A stretch of 64,000 bases of DNA from assembly GCA_947463325.1 (NCBI GenBank), contig CANHQT010000005.1, forward strand, positions 27,990 to 91,989. The letters are read 5' to 3'. The position numbers and the translations under genes were made by a program. The notes below the pieces were generated by a model. The model did no database searches. It worked only from the letters and a program-made list of their open reading frames with translations, and was not told the DNA's origin. Numbering within the stretch: position 1 is the first letter of the stretch; every line of letters begins with the position of its first letter. Positions 1-8,317 of the stretch are shown here, piece by piece. The stretch comes from Sphingomonadaceae bacterium (GTDB lineage: Bacteria > Pseudomonadota > Alphaproteobacteria > Sphingomonadales > Sphingomonadaceae).

Positions 1-269
1 GTGATATTGTCGCCCAGCTGGTCCGCATAGCGCATGTCCCCCCGGAACAGCGCGAACAGCGGATTGCGGCGCAGCTGGCCTTCGTCGCTGTCGCGGAACA
101 GTTGCCACAAGGCAGCACGCGCCGGATTTTCCTCCGCTGCCGGGGCGGCCGCGGGGGCAGGCGTGGCTGGGGCTTGTGTATGCGCAGTGGCTGCGGTCCC
201 CGAAAGACCGAGGGGAAGAGCGCAGCCCATCAGCAGGGTGGCGCGCAGCAGCAAAGAACGACTCGTCAT
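1..269 (-). CDS. DUF885-like secreted protein, N-terminal part (runs off left edge)
   Basis: The reading frame starts at ATG 269 and leaves the window at base 1, so only about 89 residues are visible. It opens with a signal peptide (MTSRSLLLRATLLMGCALPL, then an Ala/Pro-rich linker). The mature start contains LRRNPLFALFRGDMRYADQL, which resembles the N-terminus of DUF885 proteins (putative zinc-peptidase-like exported proteins common in this group). A clear Shine-Dalgarno GGGAG lies 7 bases upstream, but inside a perfect hairpin (273-301). Family assignment rests on a short segment and is tentative; that it is a real exported protein is much surer. Confidence 0.6.
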   Translation of the reverse strand, partial: MTSRSLLLRATLLMGCALPLGLSGTAATAHTQAPATPAPAAAPAAEENPARAALWQLFRDSDEGQLRRNPLFALFRGDMRYADQLGDNI

Positions 270-272
270 GAA

Positions 273-301
273 AACTCTCCCGTGAGGATGACGGGAGAGT
301 T
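273..301 (-). promoter_or_regulatory. Perfect 11-bp hairpin covering the RBS of the DUF885-like gene
   Basis: AACTCTCCCGT (273-283) and ACGGGAGAGTT (291-301) are exact reverse complements around a 7-base loop. On the minus strand the start-proximal arm contains GGGAGAG, which is the Shine-Dalgarno of the gene starting at 269. The arm is followed by TTTTC and then ATG. The hairpin could block translation, or act as a leader terminator because of the T run. The structure is seen directly; its role is inferred. Confidence 0.6.
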
Positions 302-387
302 AGTCGAGTAAGTCACCTTGCACAAGCGTCAAGCATACCTGACAGCACTGGTGGCGTGTCGGGCTAGAGCCGTTCTCCTGGCAGCCC

Positions 388-1728
388 TTATTGTGGCACC
401 GCGCGCCCGCGCACCATCACCCAGCGCACTGCTTCCAGCGTGCTGACATCGCTCAGAGGGTCGCCATCGACGGCGATGATGTCCGCCGAATAACCCACCG
501 CGATACGACCGATTTCATTTTCCATTCCCAGCGCCCGCGCTGCGACAGTGGTCGCGCTTGCCACCGCTTCGCGCGGGGTCATGCCGGCGTCGGTCAGCAG
601 GCGGAACTCCTGCGCATTAAGGCCGTGTGGAAACACGCCTGCATCGGTGCCGAATGCCACCGGCACCCCGAACCGCCGGGCGAGGCGGACATTGTTGCCA
701 AGGACTTCCAGTGTCTCGCGGATCTTCGCTTCGACCGTGGGGGTGTAAATGCCCCGACCCAGGCCATCGCGCACGCCGGTCAATGCGCGCAGCGTCGGGA
801 CGAGGTAGGTCCCGCGTGAGGCCATCGCCCGTGCCGCTGCCTCGTCCATGAAGGTGCCATGGTCGATGGTGGCGATGCCGGCCTCAGCCGCTTCCTGGAT
901 ACCGCGCGCGCCATGGGCATGCGCCATCACACGCAAGCCCAACCGCTGAGCGGTGCTGGCGATGGAAGCCATTTCCTCCGGCGTGAAATGCGCTTCGAGG
1001 CCACGACCCTGCTGTGACAGGACGCCGCCGGTGGCTGTGATCTTGATCACGTCGCTGCCTGCTGCCGATGCTTGCCGCACGCGCAGCGCGCATTCGACTG
1101 GCCCGGTGCAGGCAAAGCCGGTCGGCAGCGCTTCCAGCACTTCCCGGCGGAAACCGGTGATGTCGCCATGCCCGCCGACAATCGACAGCGCCGGCCCGGC
1201 TGCGACAATGCGCGGCCCCGGCACGACCCCCGCGGCCGTCGCGCGGCGCAGCACGAACGCAGTCTCGCGCGCTGAACCTGCTTCTCGTACAGTGGTGAAA
1301 CCGGCACGCACGGTGCGCTCGGCATTGCGCACACCGATGATCACGCCCCATTCGTCGGGATCGACTGCCTCGCGCCAGAATTCGCCGGAAGGATCGCCGG
1401 TCAGGTGGACATGCATGTCGATGAGGCCCGGCATCACTGTGCGGGTGGACATGTCGACGACGGTCGCCCCTTCCGGCGCGGGCTGAATGCCCTGCGCGAT
1501 GGCGCTGATCCGCCCGTCGGTCACAGTGATGGTCGCAGGGCCGCTGATGCCGGTCGCGGCGTCGGCGATCAGGCGCCCCGCATGAATCACGGTGACTGTA
1601 GGTCCAGTGGTGCCTTGCGCCGCCATGTCCGGCGCGGCCATGCCCAGCATATTGTCATGCGCAATGCTGGCTGCCGGCATGATTAGGGCCGATGCTGCGA
1701 GCAGCGCGGCGGCGATGGTGCGTGTCAT
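388..1728 (-). CDS. Secreted metal-dependent amidohydrolase (imidazolonepropionase/prolidase-like)
   Basis: This 446-residue protein has a signal peptide (residues 1 to about 24) and a full amidohydrolase fold. Visible elements are GLIDMHVHLTGD (His106 and His108 as HxH metal ligands), DVIKITATGG (likely carboxylated-Lys strand), VMAHAHGARG, IDHGTF, and FGTDAGVFPHG with the catalytic Asp. The start at 1728 is chosen because AGGAGGG lies just upstream and it places the signal peptide at the N-terminus; an upstream in-frame start would add 20 non-signal residues. Exported members of this family hydrolyse cyclic amides or Xaa-Pro-type peptides; the substrate cannot be told from sequence. It follows the RcnB-like gene but is separated from it by a terminator-like hairpin. 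Confidence 0.85.
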   Translation of the reverse strand: MTRTIAAALLAASALIMPAASIAHDNMLGMAAPDMAAQGTTGPTVTVIHAGRLIADAATGISGPATITVTDGRISAIAQGIQPAPEGATVVDMSTRTVMPGLIDMHVHLTGDPSGEFWREAVDPDEWGVIIGVRNAERTVRAGFTTVREAGSARETAFVLRRATAAGVVPGPRIVAAGPALSIVGGHGDITGFRREVLEALPTGFACTGPVECALRVRQASAAGSDVIKITATGGVLSQQGRGLEAHFTPEEMASIASTAQRLGLRVMAHAHGARGIQEAAEAGIATIDHGTFMDEAAARAMASRGTYLVPTLRALTGVRDGLGRGIYTPTVEAKIRETLEVLGNNVRLARRFGVPVAFGTDAGVFPHGLNAQEFRLLTDAGMTPREAVASATTVAARALGMENEIGRIAVGYSADIIAVDGDPLSDVSTLEAVRWVMVRGRAVPQ

Positions 1729-1793
1729 GGCTGATGTTCCCTCCTGGTCGTTGGCGGGAACTTTGCGGCGATGACCTCTTTGGCGCAAGCATC

Positions 1794-1829
1794 AAAACAG
1801 TGGGGCGGAAAGCCTCTGCTTCCCGCCCC
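1794..1829 (-). terminator. Rho-independent terminator after the RcnB-like gene
   Basis: On the minus strand GGGGCGGGAAGC pairs with GCTTTCCGCCCC (12 pairs, one G-U) around an AGAG loop. ACTGTTTTG follows. It lies about 20 bases past the stop of the RcnB-like gene and upstream of the amidohydrolase gene, so the two genes are probably transcribed separately. Confidence 0.65.
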
Positions 1830-1850
1830 GCCTGCCCTTGCCTGTTGATC

Positions 1851-3011
1851 TTACCAGAAGAAGTTGTTGATCACATCGACCACTTCGCCCGACCGGACAT
1901 CGACCAGCAGCGCATCGTCGTAATAGCGCACCCAGCGATAGGGGCCCCACACATCGGGCAGGCGATAGGTCCATGGGTCGTGGATCCAGTAGCGTTCGCT
2001 GTAGAACAGCGGCCATAGGGAAAAGCCGATATTCAAGCGGCGATAGCGCCAGTCACGATAGGGTGAATGATAGCGGCCAAGCCGAAACACGTCGCTGTAC
2101 CGCTGGCGGTGAGACCACCAGTCAAAGCGGCGGTCATTGCGCCAGCGATTGTCCCACCGCCGGGCGATCCGGTTGTCATAGCGGTCGCGCCGGTCCCACA
2201 CGTCATAGTGGTCGCGGTCGTAGCGACGGTCGATCCGGCCATTGCGGTTGCGGTCCCACCGCCGGTCGAGGTTGCCGTCACGGTTGCGATCCCACCGCCG
2301 GTCAAGGTCGCCGTCACGGTTGCGATCCCAACGCCGGTCTACCCGGCCGTTGCGGTTTTCGTCCCAGCGGCGGTCGACACGGTTGTCATCGTTTCTGTCC
2401 CAGCGCCGGTCATCGTAGCGCGGGTCAATCGGCGGAGAGGATCGGCGCGCATCGCGAATGATCCGCTCGCCGAATTCGCCATCGCGCCGCCGCTCTTCCC
2501 GCACAGCTTCACCGGCATCGCTGCGGCGATCCTGCCAGCGCGCCCCATCGCTGCCGTCGCGACGGCGGTCCCATCGCGGACCCTCGGCGCCATCGCGCCG
2601 GTCCTGCCATCGCGGGCCCTCACCGCTGTCGCGGCGATTATCCCATCGTGGGGCCTCGCTGCTGTCACGGCGGTCCTGCCAGCGCGGTGCGGCATCAGGC
2701 ATGCGGATGGCTTCACCGGTGCGGCCACCCCAGCCGCGGCCCTCGCGGGGCGGACGTGCTTCACCGCCGCCTCGCCGCTCGCCGCGGCGCTGGAAGCTCG
2801 GCGAATCGTCCACTGTCTCGACGCGTTCGGGCTGCGGCGCGCGCGACCGGGGCAGATCGACTCTGCGAACGGGGCGGATCACTGGCTCGCCGCTTGGCTC
2901 TGGTGCGTCGCGAATGATGTCTTCGCTCAAATCCTGCGCGAGTGCAGGGGCGATCGGGGTCAATGCCGTTGCCGCCACCAGCAACATACCAACCAGTCGG
3001 ATAGGCTTCAT
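1851..3011 (-). CDS. RcnB-family periplasmic protein with two 12-residue repeat arrays
   Basis: The 386-residue product starts at ATG 3011 after GGAGGAAAG and has a signal peptide cleaved near residue 25 (ALAQ). Residues 107-163 hold about five 12-residue units of the form PRWQDRRDSSEA. Residues 201-263 hold about five units of the form DRRWDRNRDGxL. The C-terminal 80 residues (YWIHDPWTYRLPDVWGPYRW, then DVRSGEVVDVINNFFW) match the RcnB domain, known from an E. coli periplasmic protein that affects Ni/Co homeostasis. Most RcnB proteins are 100-250 residues, so the repeats explain the extra length. Metal binding by DxDGxLD-like units is possible but inferred. No adjacent rcnA exporter is seen. 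Confidence 0.8.
   Translation of the reverse strand: MKPIRLVGMLLVAATALTPIAPALAQDLSEDIIRDAPEPSGEPVIRPVRRVDLPRSRAPQPERVETVDDSPSFQRRGERRGGGEARPPREGRGWGGRTGEAIRMPDAAPRWQDRRDSSEAPRWDNRRDSGEGPRWQDRRDGAEGPRWDRRRDGSDGARWQDRRSDAGEAVREERRRDGEFGERIIRDARRSSPPIDPRYDDRRWDRNDDNRVDRRWDENRNGRVDRRWDRNRDGDLDRRWDRNRDGNLDRRWDRNRNGRIDRRYDRDHYDVWDRRDRYDNRIARRWDNRWRNDRRFDWWSHRQRYSDVFRLGRYHSPYRDWRYRRLNIGFSLWPLFYSERYWIHDPWTYRLPDVWGPYRWVRYYDDALLVDVRSGEVVDVINNFFW
2223..2411 (-). repeat. 36-bp tandem repeat array inside the RcnB-like gene (D-R-N-R-D-G units)
   Basis: Five adjacent 36-bp units encode DRRWDRNRDGxL-type 12-mers (residues 201-263). The central copies differ by only a few bases, so recent unit duplication is likely. 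The unit resembles a calcium-loop DxNxDGxxD pattern. Confidence 0.75.
2523..2693 (-). repeat. Second 36-bp tandem repeat array inside the RcnB-like gene
   Basis: About five 36-bp units encode PRW(Q/D)xRRD(S/G)xEG-type 12-mers (residues 107-163). The array shares the RW-x-x-RRD core with the other array, suggesting both grew from one ancestral 12-residue unit. Confidence 0.65.
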
Positions 3012-3144
3012 GTCTTTCCTCCGGACCAGTCGGCGATTCGCGCGAGGAACGCGCCTGTCCGCCGGTCTTATTGGGTCCGGATAGGGAGACGAAGCTGAGT
3101 GGTGGCTGAATGACAAGGAACGGCGTTGTTCAGCCGGCGTGAAT

Positions 3145-4077
3145 TCAAATCCTCAGGCCTGCTGTCTCTTCGAGCCCCGCCATCAGGTTGAGATTGTGCA
3201 CGCATGCGCCGCCAGCGCCCTTGCCGAGATTGTCGAGCATGGCGATCAACCGGATCTGCTGTCCGTCAGGTGAGCTGAACAGATCGATGCGCAGCCGGTC
3301 GTCTGGGTCGGCATGGCTGCGCAGCAGGATTTCGCCATCCGCGCCAAGTCCGCCGACCGATACCAGCGGCGATCCTGCGAAATGCTCGGTCCAGGCGCTG
3401 ACCAGCTCCTCTGCTGGCGCGATGCTCGTGCCCGTGCGCTGCAGCGGCACTTCCACCACCATCCCGCGATAGGCGGGCACAACGGCAGGCGCGAACAGCG
3501 GCGCAATGGCCAGACCCGCATGGCGCTGCATTTCCGGCACATGCTTGTGGTTGAGGGAAAGCGCATAGCCGCGCCAGGCGATGTCGCGCTCTTTTTCCGC
3601 GAAACGCGCGATCAACGCTTTGCCGCCGCCTGAATATCCGGACACGGCATTGCACGTCAGCGGCAGATCTGCGGGGATCAGTCCGCGCTGCACCAACGGT
3701 GCGATCAGCGCGAGAAAACCGGTGGGGTAACAGCCGGGATTGCTGACCCGCGCGGACTGCGCAATGGCATCGCGCTGCTGCGGGGCAAGCTCGGAAAATC
3801 CATAGGCCCAGCCATCAGCTGTGCGATGCGCGGTTGATGCGTCGATCAGCCGCACCCGGCTTCCTTCGGCCAGCGTCGCCGCCTCGCGCGCGGCATCGTC
3901 GGGCAGGCACAGGATGGCAAAATCGCTGTCGCGCAGTGCTTCGGCGCGTGCGGCGGGGTCTTTGCGGCGCGCCTCGTCCAGCGCCACCACGCTGACATCG
4001 CTCCGTGCCGAAAGCCGCTCGGCAATATCTAGGCCGGTTGTTCCTACCGCGCCGTCAATGAAAACGCTGATGGTCAT
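3145..4077 (-). CDS. argC: N-acetyl-gamma-glutamyl-phosphate reductase (short, type 2)
   Basis: ArgC reduces N-acetylglutamyl phosphate to the semialdehyde with NADPH, the third step of arginine synthesis in the cytoplasm. The N-terminus IDGAVGTTGLDI is the nucleotide-binding loop. The catalytic cysteine is Cys116 in SNPGCYPTGF. The C-terminus GKGAGGACVHNLNLMAGLEE is the family signature. At 310 residues it belongs to the shorter type 2 class rather than the 340-350 residue type. Its ATG overlaps the stop of the upstream SH3 gene by one base, so it is probably translated from the MarR-SH3-argC transcript. Confidence 0.95.
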   Translation of the reverse strand: MTISVFIDGAVGTTGLDIAERLSARSDVSVVALDEARRKDPAARAEALRDSDFAILCLPDDAAREAATLAEGSRVRLIDASTAHRTADGWAYGFSELAPQQRDAIAQSARVSNPGCYPTGFLALIAPLVQRGLIPADLPLTCNAVSGYSGGGKALIARFAEKERDIAWRGYALSLNHKHVPEMQRHAGLAIAPLFAPAVVPAYRGMVVEVPLQRTGTSIAPAEELVSAWTEHFAGSPLVSVGGLGADGEILLRSHADPDDRLRIDLFSSPDGQQIRLIAMLDNLGKGAGGACVHNLNLMAGLEETAGLRI

Positions 4078-4448
4078 CAGCTGCTCGGAGCGAGGGCCGA
4101 TGCCTCGACATAGCCGACGAGATGGTCGGACAGGCGATAGCCCCAGGCCCAGCCCCCGGTCACGTCGAGCATTGCAAAGCTCTCCCCGCCCTTCAACGTG
4201 GCGCGGATGGCTTCCCCGCCAGCCTGCTCGAACAAGGGCGCATCGTGCACCACTTGCCGGATCGCAGGCTCGGCATAATGCGGCGCGAAATGATGTTCGG
4301 CCTCGGCGACATCGGCGAGGTCAGGGCGAATGGCCTGCCGCGCCGGGTCAAAGGGTCGCGAAGGTCCGGCAAGGCTGAAACGGACAGGGCGGTCAGCCTG
4401 TACGGGCGCGCCCGGATGCTTCGCCGAGAAGCTGGTTGAACTGTTCAA
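4077..4448 (-). CDS. Stand-alone SH3-domain protein resembling the N-terminus of C40 (NlpC/P60) peptidases
   Basis: The 123 residues contain FDPARQAIRPDLADV, then AEHHFAPHYAEPA and GGWAWGYRLSDHLVGYVEASAL. This is the bacterial SH3 module that precedes the NlpC/P60 catalytic domain in alphaproteobacterial C40 peptidases, often encoded beside an M17 aminopeptidase as here. No catalytic Cys/His domain follows: the frame stops and argC starts one base later. The only upstream start is TTG 4448, overlapping marR by 56 bases. No ATG or GTG is available downstream before the domain, so the exact start is unsure. Confidence 0.7.
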   Translation of the reverse strand: MNSSTSFSAKHPGAPVQADRPVRFSLAGPSRPFDPARQAIRPDLADVAEAEHHFAPHYAEPAIRQVVHDAPLFEQAGGEAIRATLKGGESFAMLDVTGGWAWGYRLSDHLVGYVEASALAPSS

Positions 4449-4722
4449 GAAACTTTGCCCCCGCGCTCGTCATCTCGACGAAGATGTTGCGGCCGTCATT
4501 GCGGTCGCGCTTGCGCTCCAGATAGCCGAGAGCGGCCAGCTTGTTCAAGGCGCGGGTGACAACAGGCTTCGAAACCTCAAGGCGTTGGGCCAGACCACGC
4601 ACCGTGTGTGGGCCCGGGACGAGTGCGACAGTCAGCAGCATGGCCATCTGCCGGTTGGTCAGATCCGGCAAATCCGACCGGACGATGGAGGTGAGGCAGT
4701 CCATCCAGGCTGCACTGTTCAT
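4393..4722 (-). CDS. MarR-family winged-helix regulator
   Basis: The 109-residue protein contains a winged helix: LTNRQMAMLLTV, HTVRGLAQRLEVSKPVVTRALNKLAALGYLERKRDRNDGRN. The RDRNDGRN wing is typical of MarR proteins. Start at ATG 4722 is preferred over an upstream in-frame start because AAGG lies upstream and residues before it are not conserved-looking. It lies downstream of the aminopeptidase gene on the same strand and overlaps the SH3 gene. Ligand and targets are unknown. Confidence 0.82.
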   Translation of the reverse strand: MNSAAWMDCLTSIVRSDLPDLTNRQMAMLLTVALVPGPHTVRGLAQRLEVSKPVVTRALNKLAALGYLERKRDRNDGRNIFVEMTSAGAKFLEQFNQLLGEASGRARTG

Positions 4723-4862
4723 GGTATTCGACCTTTGCACTGGCACGCACGGTTAGCCGCAAGCCTGCGGCTCCTGCCGACTCAAACGCCAATGTTTCAG
4801 TCCGGTTTCATTGCCAGCTCAAAATTGTTGTGCGCCCCCAACTATTTGGCGCCATTATCCGA

Positions 4863-6257
4863 TCAGGAACGGCGATAGCGCATCTCCAGCATCCGCCAGG
4901 CGGCGCGCAGCCCCAATGCTGCACCACCCTTCGCGCGCCCCGGCTTGGCCGTCGGTCGCCAGGCAAATGTATCGAAATGCGCCCAAGGCGTATCTGCGGG
5001 GACAAAGCGGCGCAGGAACAGCGCCGCAGTGATCGAACCGGCAAAGCCGCCAGCGGGCGAATTGGTGATGTCCGCTGCGTCGGATTTCAGCATTTCATCA
5101 TACCCATCCCACAGCGGCAGCCGCCATAGGGGATCGTCGCGCTCGCTACCGCCGGTGATCAGCTCCCCTGCCAGCGCCTCGTCATTGGCGAACAGTGCAG
5201 GAAGGTCCGGGCCCAATGCAACTCGCGCCGCGCCGGTCAGCGTCGCGAAATCGATCATCAGCTCCGGCTTTTCCTCGATGGCACGGGTGATGGCATCGGC
5301 CAGAATTAGCCGCCCCTCGGCATCGGTATTGTCGATCTCGACCGTCAGCCCCTTGCGGCTGGCAATGATGTCGCCGGGACGCATGGCTTCGCCGGAGATG
5401 CTGTTCTCGACAGCGGGAATGAGCAGGTGGAGCCGGACCGGCAAGCCCGTTTCCATCACCAGCCGGGCGAGCGCGATGGCATGTGCAGCGCCACCCATGT
5501 CTTTCTTCATGAGCGCCATGCCCGCCGCCGGCTTGATGTCGAGACCGCCGCTGTCGAAAGTGACACCCTTTCCGATGATGGCCAGGCGTGGATGCTCCTC
5601 GCGTCCCCAGACGAGCTCGATCAACCGCGCGGCCCGATCGCGCGGTGCTGCTCTTCCGACCGCGTGGATCAAGGGATAGCCCTGCTCCAGCGCATCGCCC
5701 TTGACCACCTCGACATGGCCGCCGTGGGCCTTGCCCAGCGCGTGAACAATGCGGTCGAGATCGGCCGGGCCCATGTCCGCAGCGGGCGTGTTGACCAGAT
5801 CGCGGACCTCGCACACCGCCCGTGCCTCGGCGATGCTTGCGGCGATGCGTGCAGGCTCGCCGGACAGGAGGGTGCGGATACCCTCGGGTTCGCCGGATTT
5901 CTTGTATCGGGTGAAGCGGTGCTGTGCGGTCAGCCAGCCGAACATCGCCGGCCCCGGCTCGTCCGATGCAAGGCGGTAGGTGCCCGGCGGCAATGTTGCG
6001 GCCAGCTTGGCAAGGCACCAGCTCGACAGGCTGGCGCTATTGGCGACCACCGTCACCACTGACCAGTCGTCCGCGGCGTCGCCCGGCAGGATGGCGTGGG
6101 CATAGCCCTCTGGCTTCAGCCCTTGTGCCGCAGCGGCGGTGCGCGCCCGTTCCGGCTGGCTCTTCAACCAGCTTTCGTAACCGGCCTTGTCGGTGACGTG
6201 GATGGTGCGGGCGGGCTGGCCTTGGTCGGGCTGCAGCATCTGGGAAAAATCGGTCAT
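4863..6257 (-). CDS. M17 leucyl aminopeptidase family protein
   Basis: This cytoplasmic exopeptidase (464 residues from ATG 6257) removes N-terminal residues using two metal ions. The M17 signature NTDAEGRLILADAI is present, as are IGKGVTFDSGGLDIKP (metal and lysine ligands) and MALMKKDMGGAAHA. The N-terminal third, including a SWCLAKLAATLPPGTYRL segment, is the divergent non-catalytic domain. The upstream alternative start at 6320 would overlap the divergent gene region, so 6257 is favoured, though its RBS is weak. It is probably not classic PepA but the shorter alphaproteobacterial paralogue usually encoded beside a C40 peptidase. Confidence 0.9.
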   Translation of the reverse strand: MTDFSQMLQPDQGQPARTIHVTDKAGYESWLKSQPERARTAAAAQGLKPEGYAHAILPGDAADDWSVVTVVANSASLSSWCLAKLAATLPPGTYRLASDEPGPAMFGWLTAQHRFTRYKKSGEPEGIRTLLSGEPARIAASIAEARAVCEVRDLVNTPAADMGPADLDRIVHALGKAHGGHVEVVKGDALEQGYPLIHAVGRAAPRDRAARLIELVWGREEHPRLAIIGKGVTFDSGGLDIKPAAGMALMKKDMGGAAHAIALARLVMETGLPVRLHLLIPAVENSISGEAMRPGDIIASRKGLTVEIDNTDAEGRLILADAITRAIEEKPELMIDFATLTGAARVALGPDLPALFANDEALAGELITGGSERDDPLWRLPLWDGYDEMLKSDAADITNSPAGGFAGSITAALFLRRFVPADTPWAHFDTFAWRPTAKPGRAKGGAALGLRAAWRMLEMRYRRS

Positions 6258-6344
6258 CGATGGCGATGTAGGCAATTGCGGGCGGCCTTGCCACCCCGTG
6301 TCAGGGCTTGGCGCGGACATGGGCTGGCTCTAGACGGTCGGTCC

Positions 6345-6698
6345 ATGACAATCCTGCGCGTCTTTACGATCCTTATTGCCCTCCTGCTTGCGGTGAGCGA
6401 GGGCGCACGCTGGTGGGGTGATCCGCAGATGGTTCCGCTGGCGTTCGACGAATGGTTGCTCGCTGCCGCCCTTGCTTGGGCTGCATGGGCCGCGCCGCGA
6501 CGCGGGCCTTGGCCGCTCGCGCTGGCATGGACCTTGGTTAGCGGCTGGGTGCTCGCGCTGCTCGTGCCGACGCTCGATCACCTGCTGTTCGGCGAACCGA
6601 AAGCAAGCGCGACCTTCTACGCCATCATGCTCGGCGCGATGCAGGCGGTTGCGCTCGGCGCCACTGTGGCTGCACTGCGCCTGGCGCGCCGGAGCTGA
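6345..6698 (+). CDS. Small hydrophobic membrane protein of unknown function
   Basis: The 117 residues form about four membrane segments: near residues 3-19, 32-47, 53-75 and 88-112. Tryptophans are frequent and the loops short and basic. I recognise no family. It is divergent from the aminopeptidase gene (88 bases apart) and its stop is 3 bases from that of the convergent monooxygenase gene. Gene status is supported by position, composition and a sensible start, not by homology. Confidence 0.6.
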   Translation: MTILRVFTILIALLLAVSEGARWWGDPQMVPLAFDEWLLAAALAWAAWAAPRRGPWPLALAWTLVSGWVLALLVPTLDHLLFGEPKASATFYAIMLGAMQAVALGATVAALRLARRS

Positions 6699-6701
6699 TC
6701 C

Positions 6702-8243
6702 TTATTCCGCTGCCATTGGCAGCGGTGCCAGCTCGACATGGCTGTTCTGGTGCACCGTCAGCGTTCCCGCCTTGGCAAAGCGCAGCACACTATCGGCCAC
6801 CGGCCCATGCAACAGCATATGCTTGTCGTGCAGATAATCCTGATTGAGCCGCCACGGGTCCTTGAGGCCGTTCTGCGGCAGATAGGCCAGCGCCCGCTGG
6901 ACATAGCCTGAGGAAAAATCGAACACGACCTCGGCGGCCTTGGCCTCCTTGTCGCTCAGTTCGGGCAGCGCGATATCCTCTCCAGTGTCGCGCATGTGGT
7001 TGAGCACCCGACAGGTAAACGTCGACACGATATCTGCCTTCAGCGTCCAGCTGGCGTTGAGGTAACCGAACACGATGGACAGGTTCGGCACGTTGGAGAA
7101 CATCATCCCCTTATAGTAGAAATGCCGGTGCCAATCGATCGGTTCGCCATCGACGCTCACCTTCACCTTGCCCGCAACCGCAAGCTTCAGGCCGGTGGCG
7201 GTGATGATCACGTCCGCCTCGATATGGCGCCCTGACTTCAGAACGATGCCATTCTTGTCGAACCGCTCGATATGGTCGGTGACGATGCTGGCCCGTCCCT
7301 CGCGCATGGCGACGAACAGGTCGCTGTCCGGCACCAGGCACAGTCGCTGTTCCCAGGGATTGTAAGGCGGCGTGAAATCCGCCTCGTTCATCTGTGGCCC
7401 GAGCTCGTCCCGGATCTTGTCCAGCAGGAATTCGCCGACCTTTTCCGGCTTCTTGCGCGCACGCTTGAATCCGATGTTCTGCAGGTGAACATTCTTGAAC
7501 CGCGTGATCTTGTAGGCGGTTTCTTCGCTGAAGATGCGGCGCAGGAAATTGGCGACCCTGTCCTCGGCCGGGCGGATGAAATACCAGGTCGGGGTGCGCT
7601 GCAGCATCGTTACATGCGCGGCAGTGTCGGCCATGTTGGGCACCAGTGTAACGGCGGTCGCGCCGGATCCGATCACCACCACCTTCTTGCCGGCATAGTC
7701 CAGATCGGCTGGCCAGAATTGCGGGTGGACGATCCGGCCCTTGAACTTGTCCTGCCCCGCAAAGCCGGGGTCATACCCCTCGTCATAATCATAATAGCCT
7801 GCGCCCATGTAGAGCCAGCGGGCGCGCAGCGTCTCTCTCTTGCCGCCGTCCTTCTCGACCTCGACTGTCCACAGTGCGTCAGCGGATGACCAGCTGGCGC
7901 TGATCACCTTGTGGTTGAAACGGATGTGACGGCGCACGTCGCGCTCGTCCGCGATGCGGTTGAGATAGGCGAGGATATTGGGCCCGTCGGCAATAGCCTT
8001 CTGCTCGCGCCAGGGTTCGAACACATAGCCCAGCGTGTGCATGTCGCTGTCCGAACGGATGCCCGGATAGCGGAACAGATCCCACGTCCCGCCGAGGTCC
8101 GCCCGCCGTTCGAGCAGCATGAAGCTGCGGTCAGGGCAGTCCTTCTGCATGTGCACGGCCATGCCGATGCCGGAAATGCCGGCCCCGACGATGATCACAT
8201 CGACATCCGGTGCGCCCCGGATCGTGCCTGCTGCTGCTCCCAT
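6702..8243 (-). CDS. Flavin-containing (Baeyer-Villiger-type) monooxygenase
   Basis: The 513-residue enzyme uses FAD and NADPH to insert oxygen into ketones or to oxidise heteroatoms. The FAD loop is VIIVGAGISGIGMA near residue 16. The type I Baeyer-Villiger fingerprint is present as FKGRIVHPQFWP, which fits FxGxxxHxxxW(P/D). The NADPH loop is VVVIGSGATAVTLVP. Start ATG 8243 follows GAGGC. Sequence near LERRADLGGTWDLFRYPGIRSDSDM is typical of FMO/EthA-like proteins; EthA-type enzymes activate ethionamide in mycobacteria. Substrate is not predictable here. Confidence 0.9.
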   Translation of the reverse strand: MGAAAGTIRGAPDVDVIIVGAGISGIGMAVHMQKDCPDRSFMLLERRADLGGTWDLFRYPGIRSDSDMHTLGYVFEPWREQKAIADGPNILAYLNRIADERDVRRHIRFNHKVISASWSSADALWTVEVEKDGGKRETLRARWLYMGAGYYDYDEGYDPGFAGQDKFKGRIVHPQFWPADLDYAGKKVVVIGSGATAVTLVPNMADTAAHVTMLQRTPTWYFIRPAEDRVANFLRRIFSEETAYKITRFKNVHLQNIGFKRARKKPEKVGEFLLDKIRDELGPQMNEADFTPPYNPWEQRLCLVPDSDLFVAMREGRASIVTDHIERFDKNGIVLKSGRHIEADVIITATGLKLAVAGKVKVSVDGEPIDWHRHFYYKGMMFSNVPNLSIVFGYLNASWTLKADIVSTFTCRVLNHMRDTGEDIALPELSDKEAKAAEVVFDFSSGYVQRALAYLPQNGLKDPWRLNQDYLHDKHMLLHGPVADSVLRFAKAGTLTVHQNSHVELAPLPMAAE

Positions 8244-8317
8244 GCCTCGATTCTCCCAGTGCGGCTTTTCGCGCTCTTGATCCGGAGCTTATCGACAGGG
8301 TTGTAAATTGCAACGGG

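Noticed and set aside
2067..3098. A 343-residue plus-strand frame opposite the RcnB-like gene
   Set aside because: Its Ala/Val/Pro repeats mirror the tandem repeats of the real gene, and it lacks a start with RBS.
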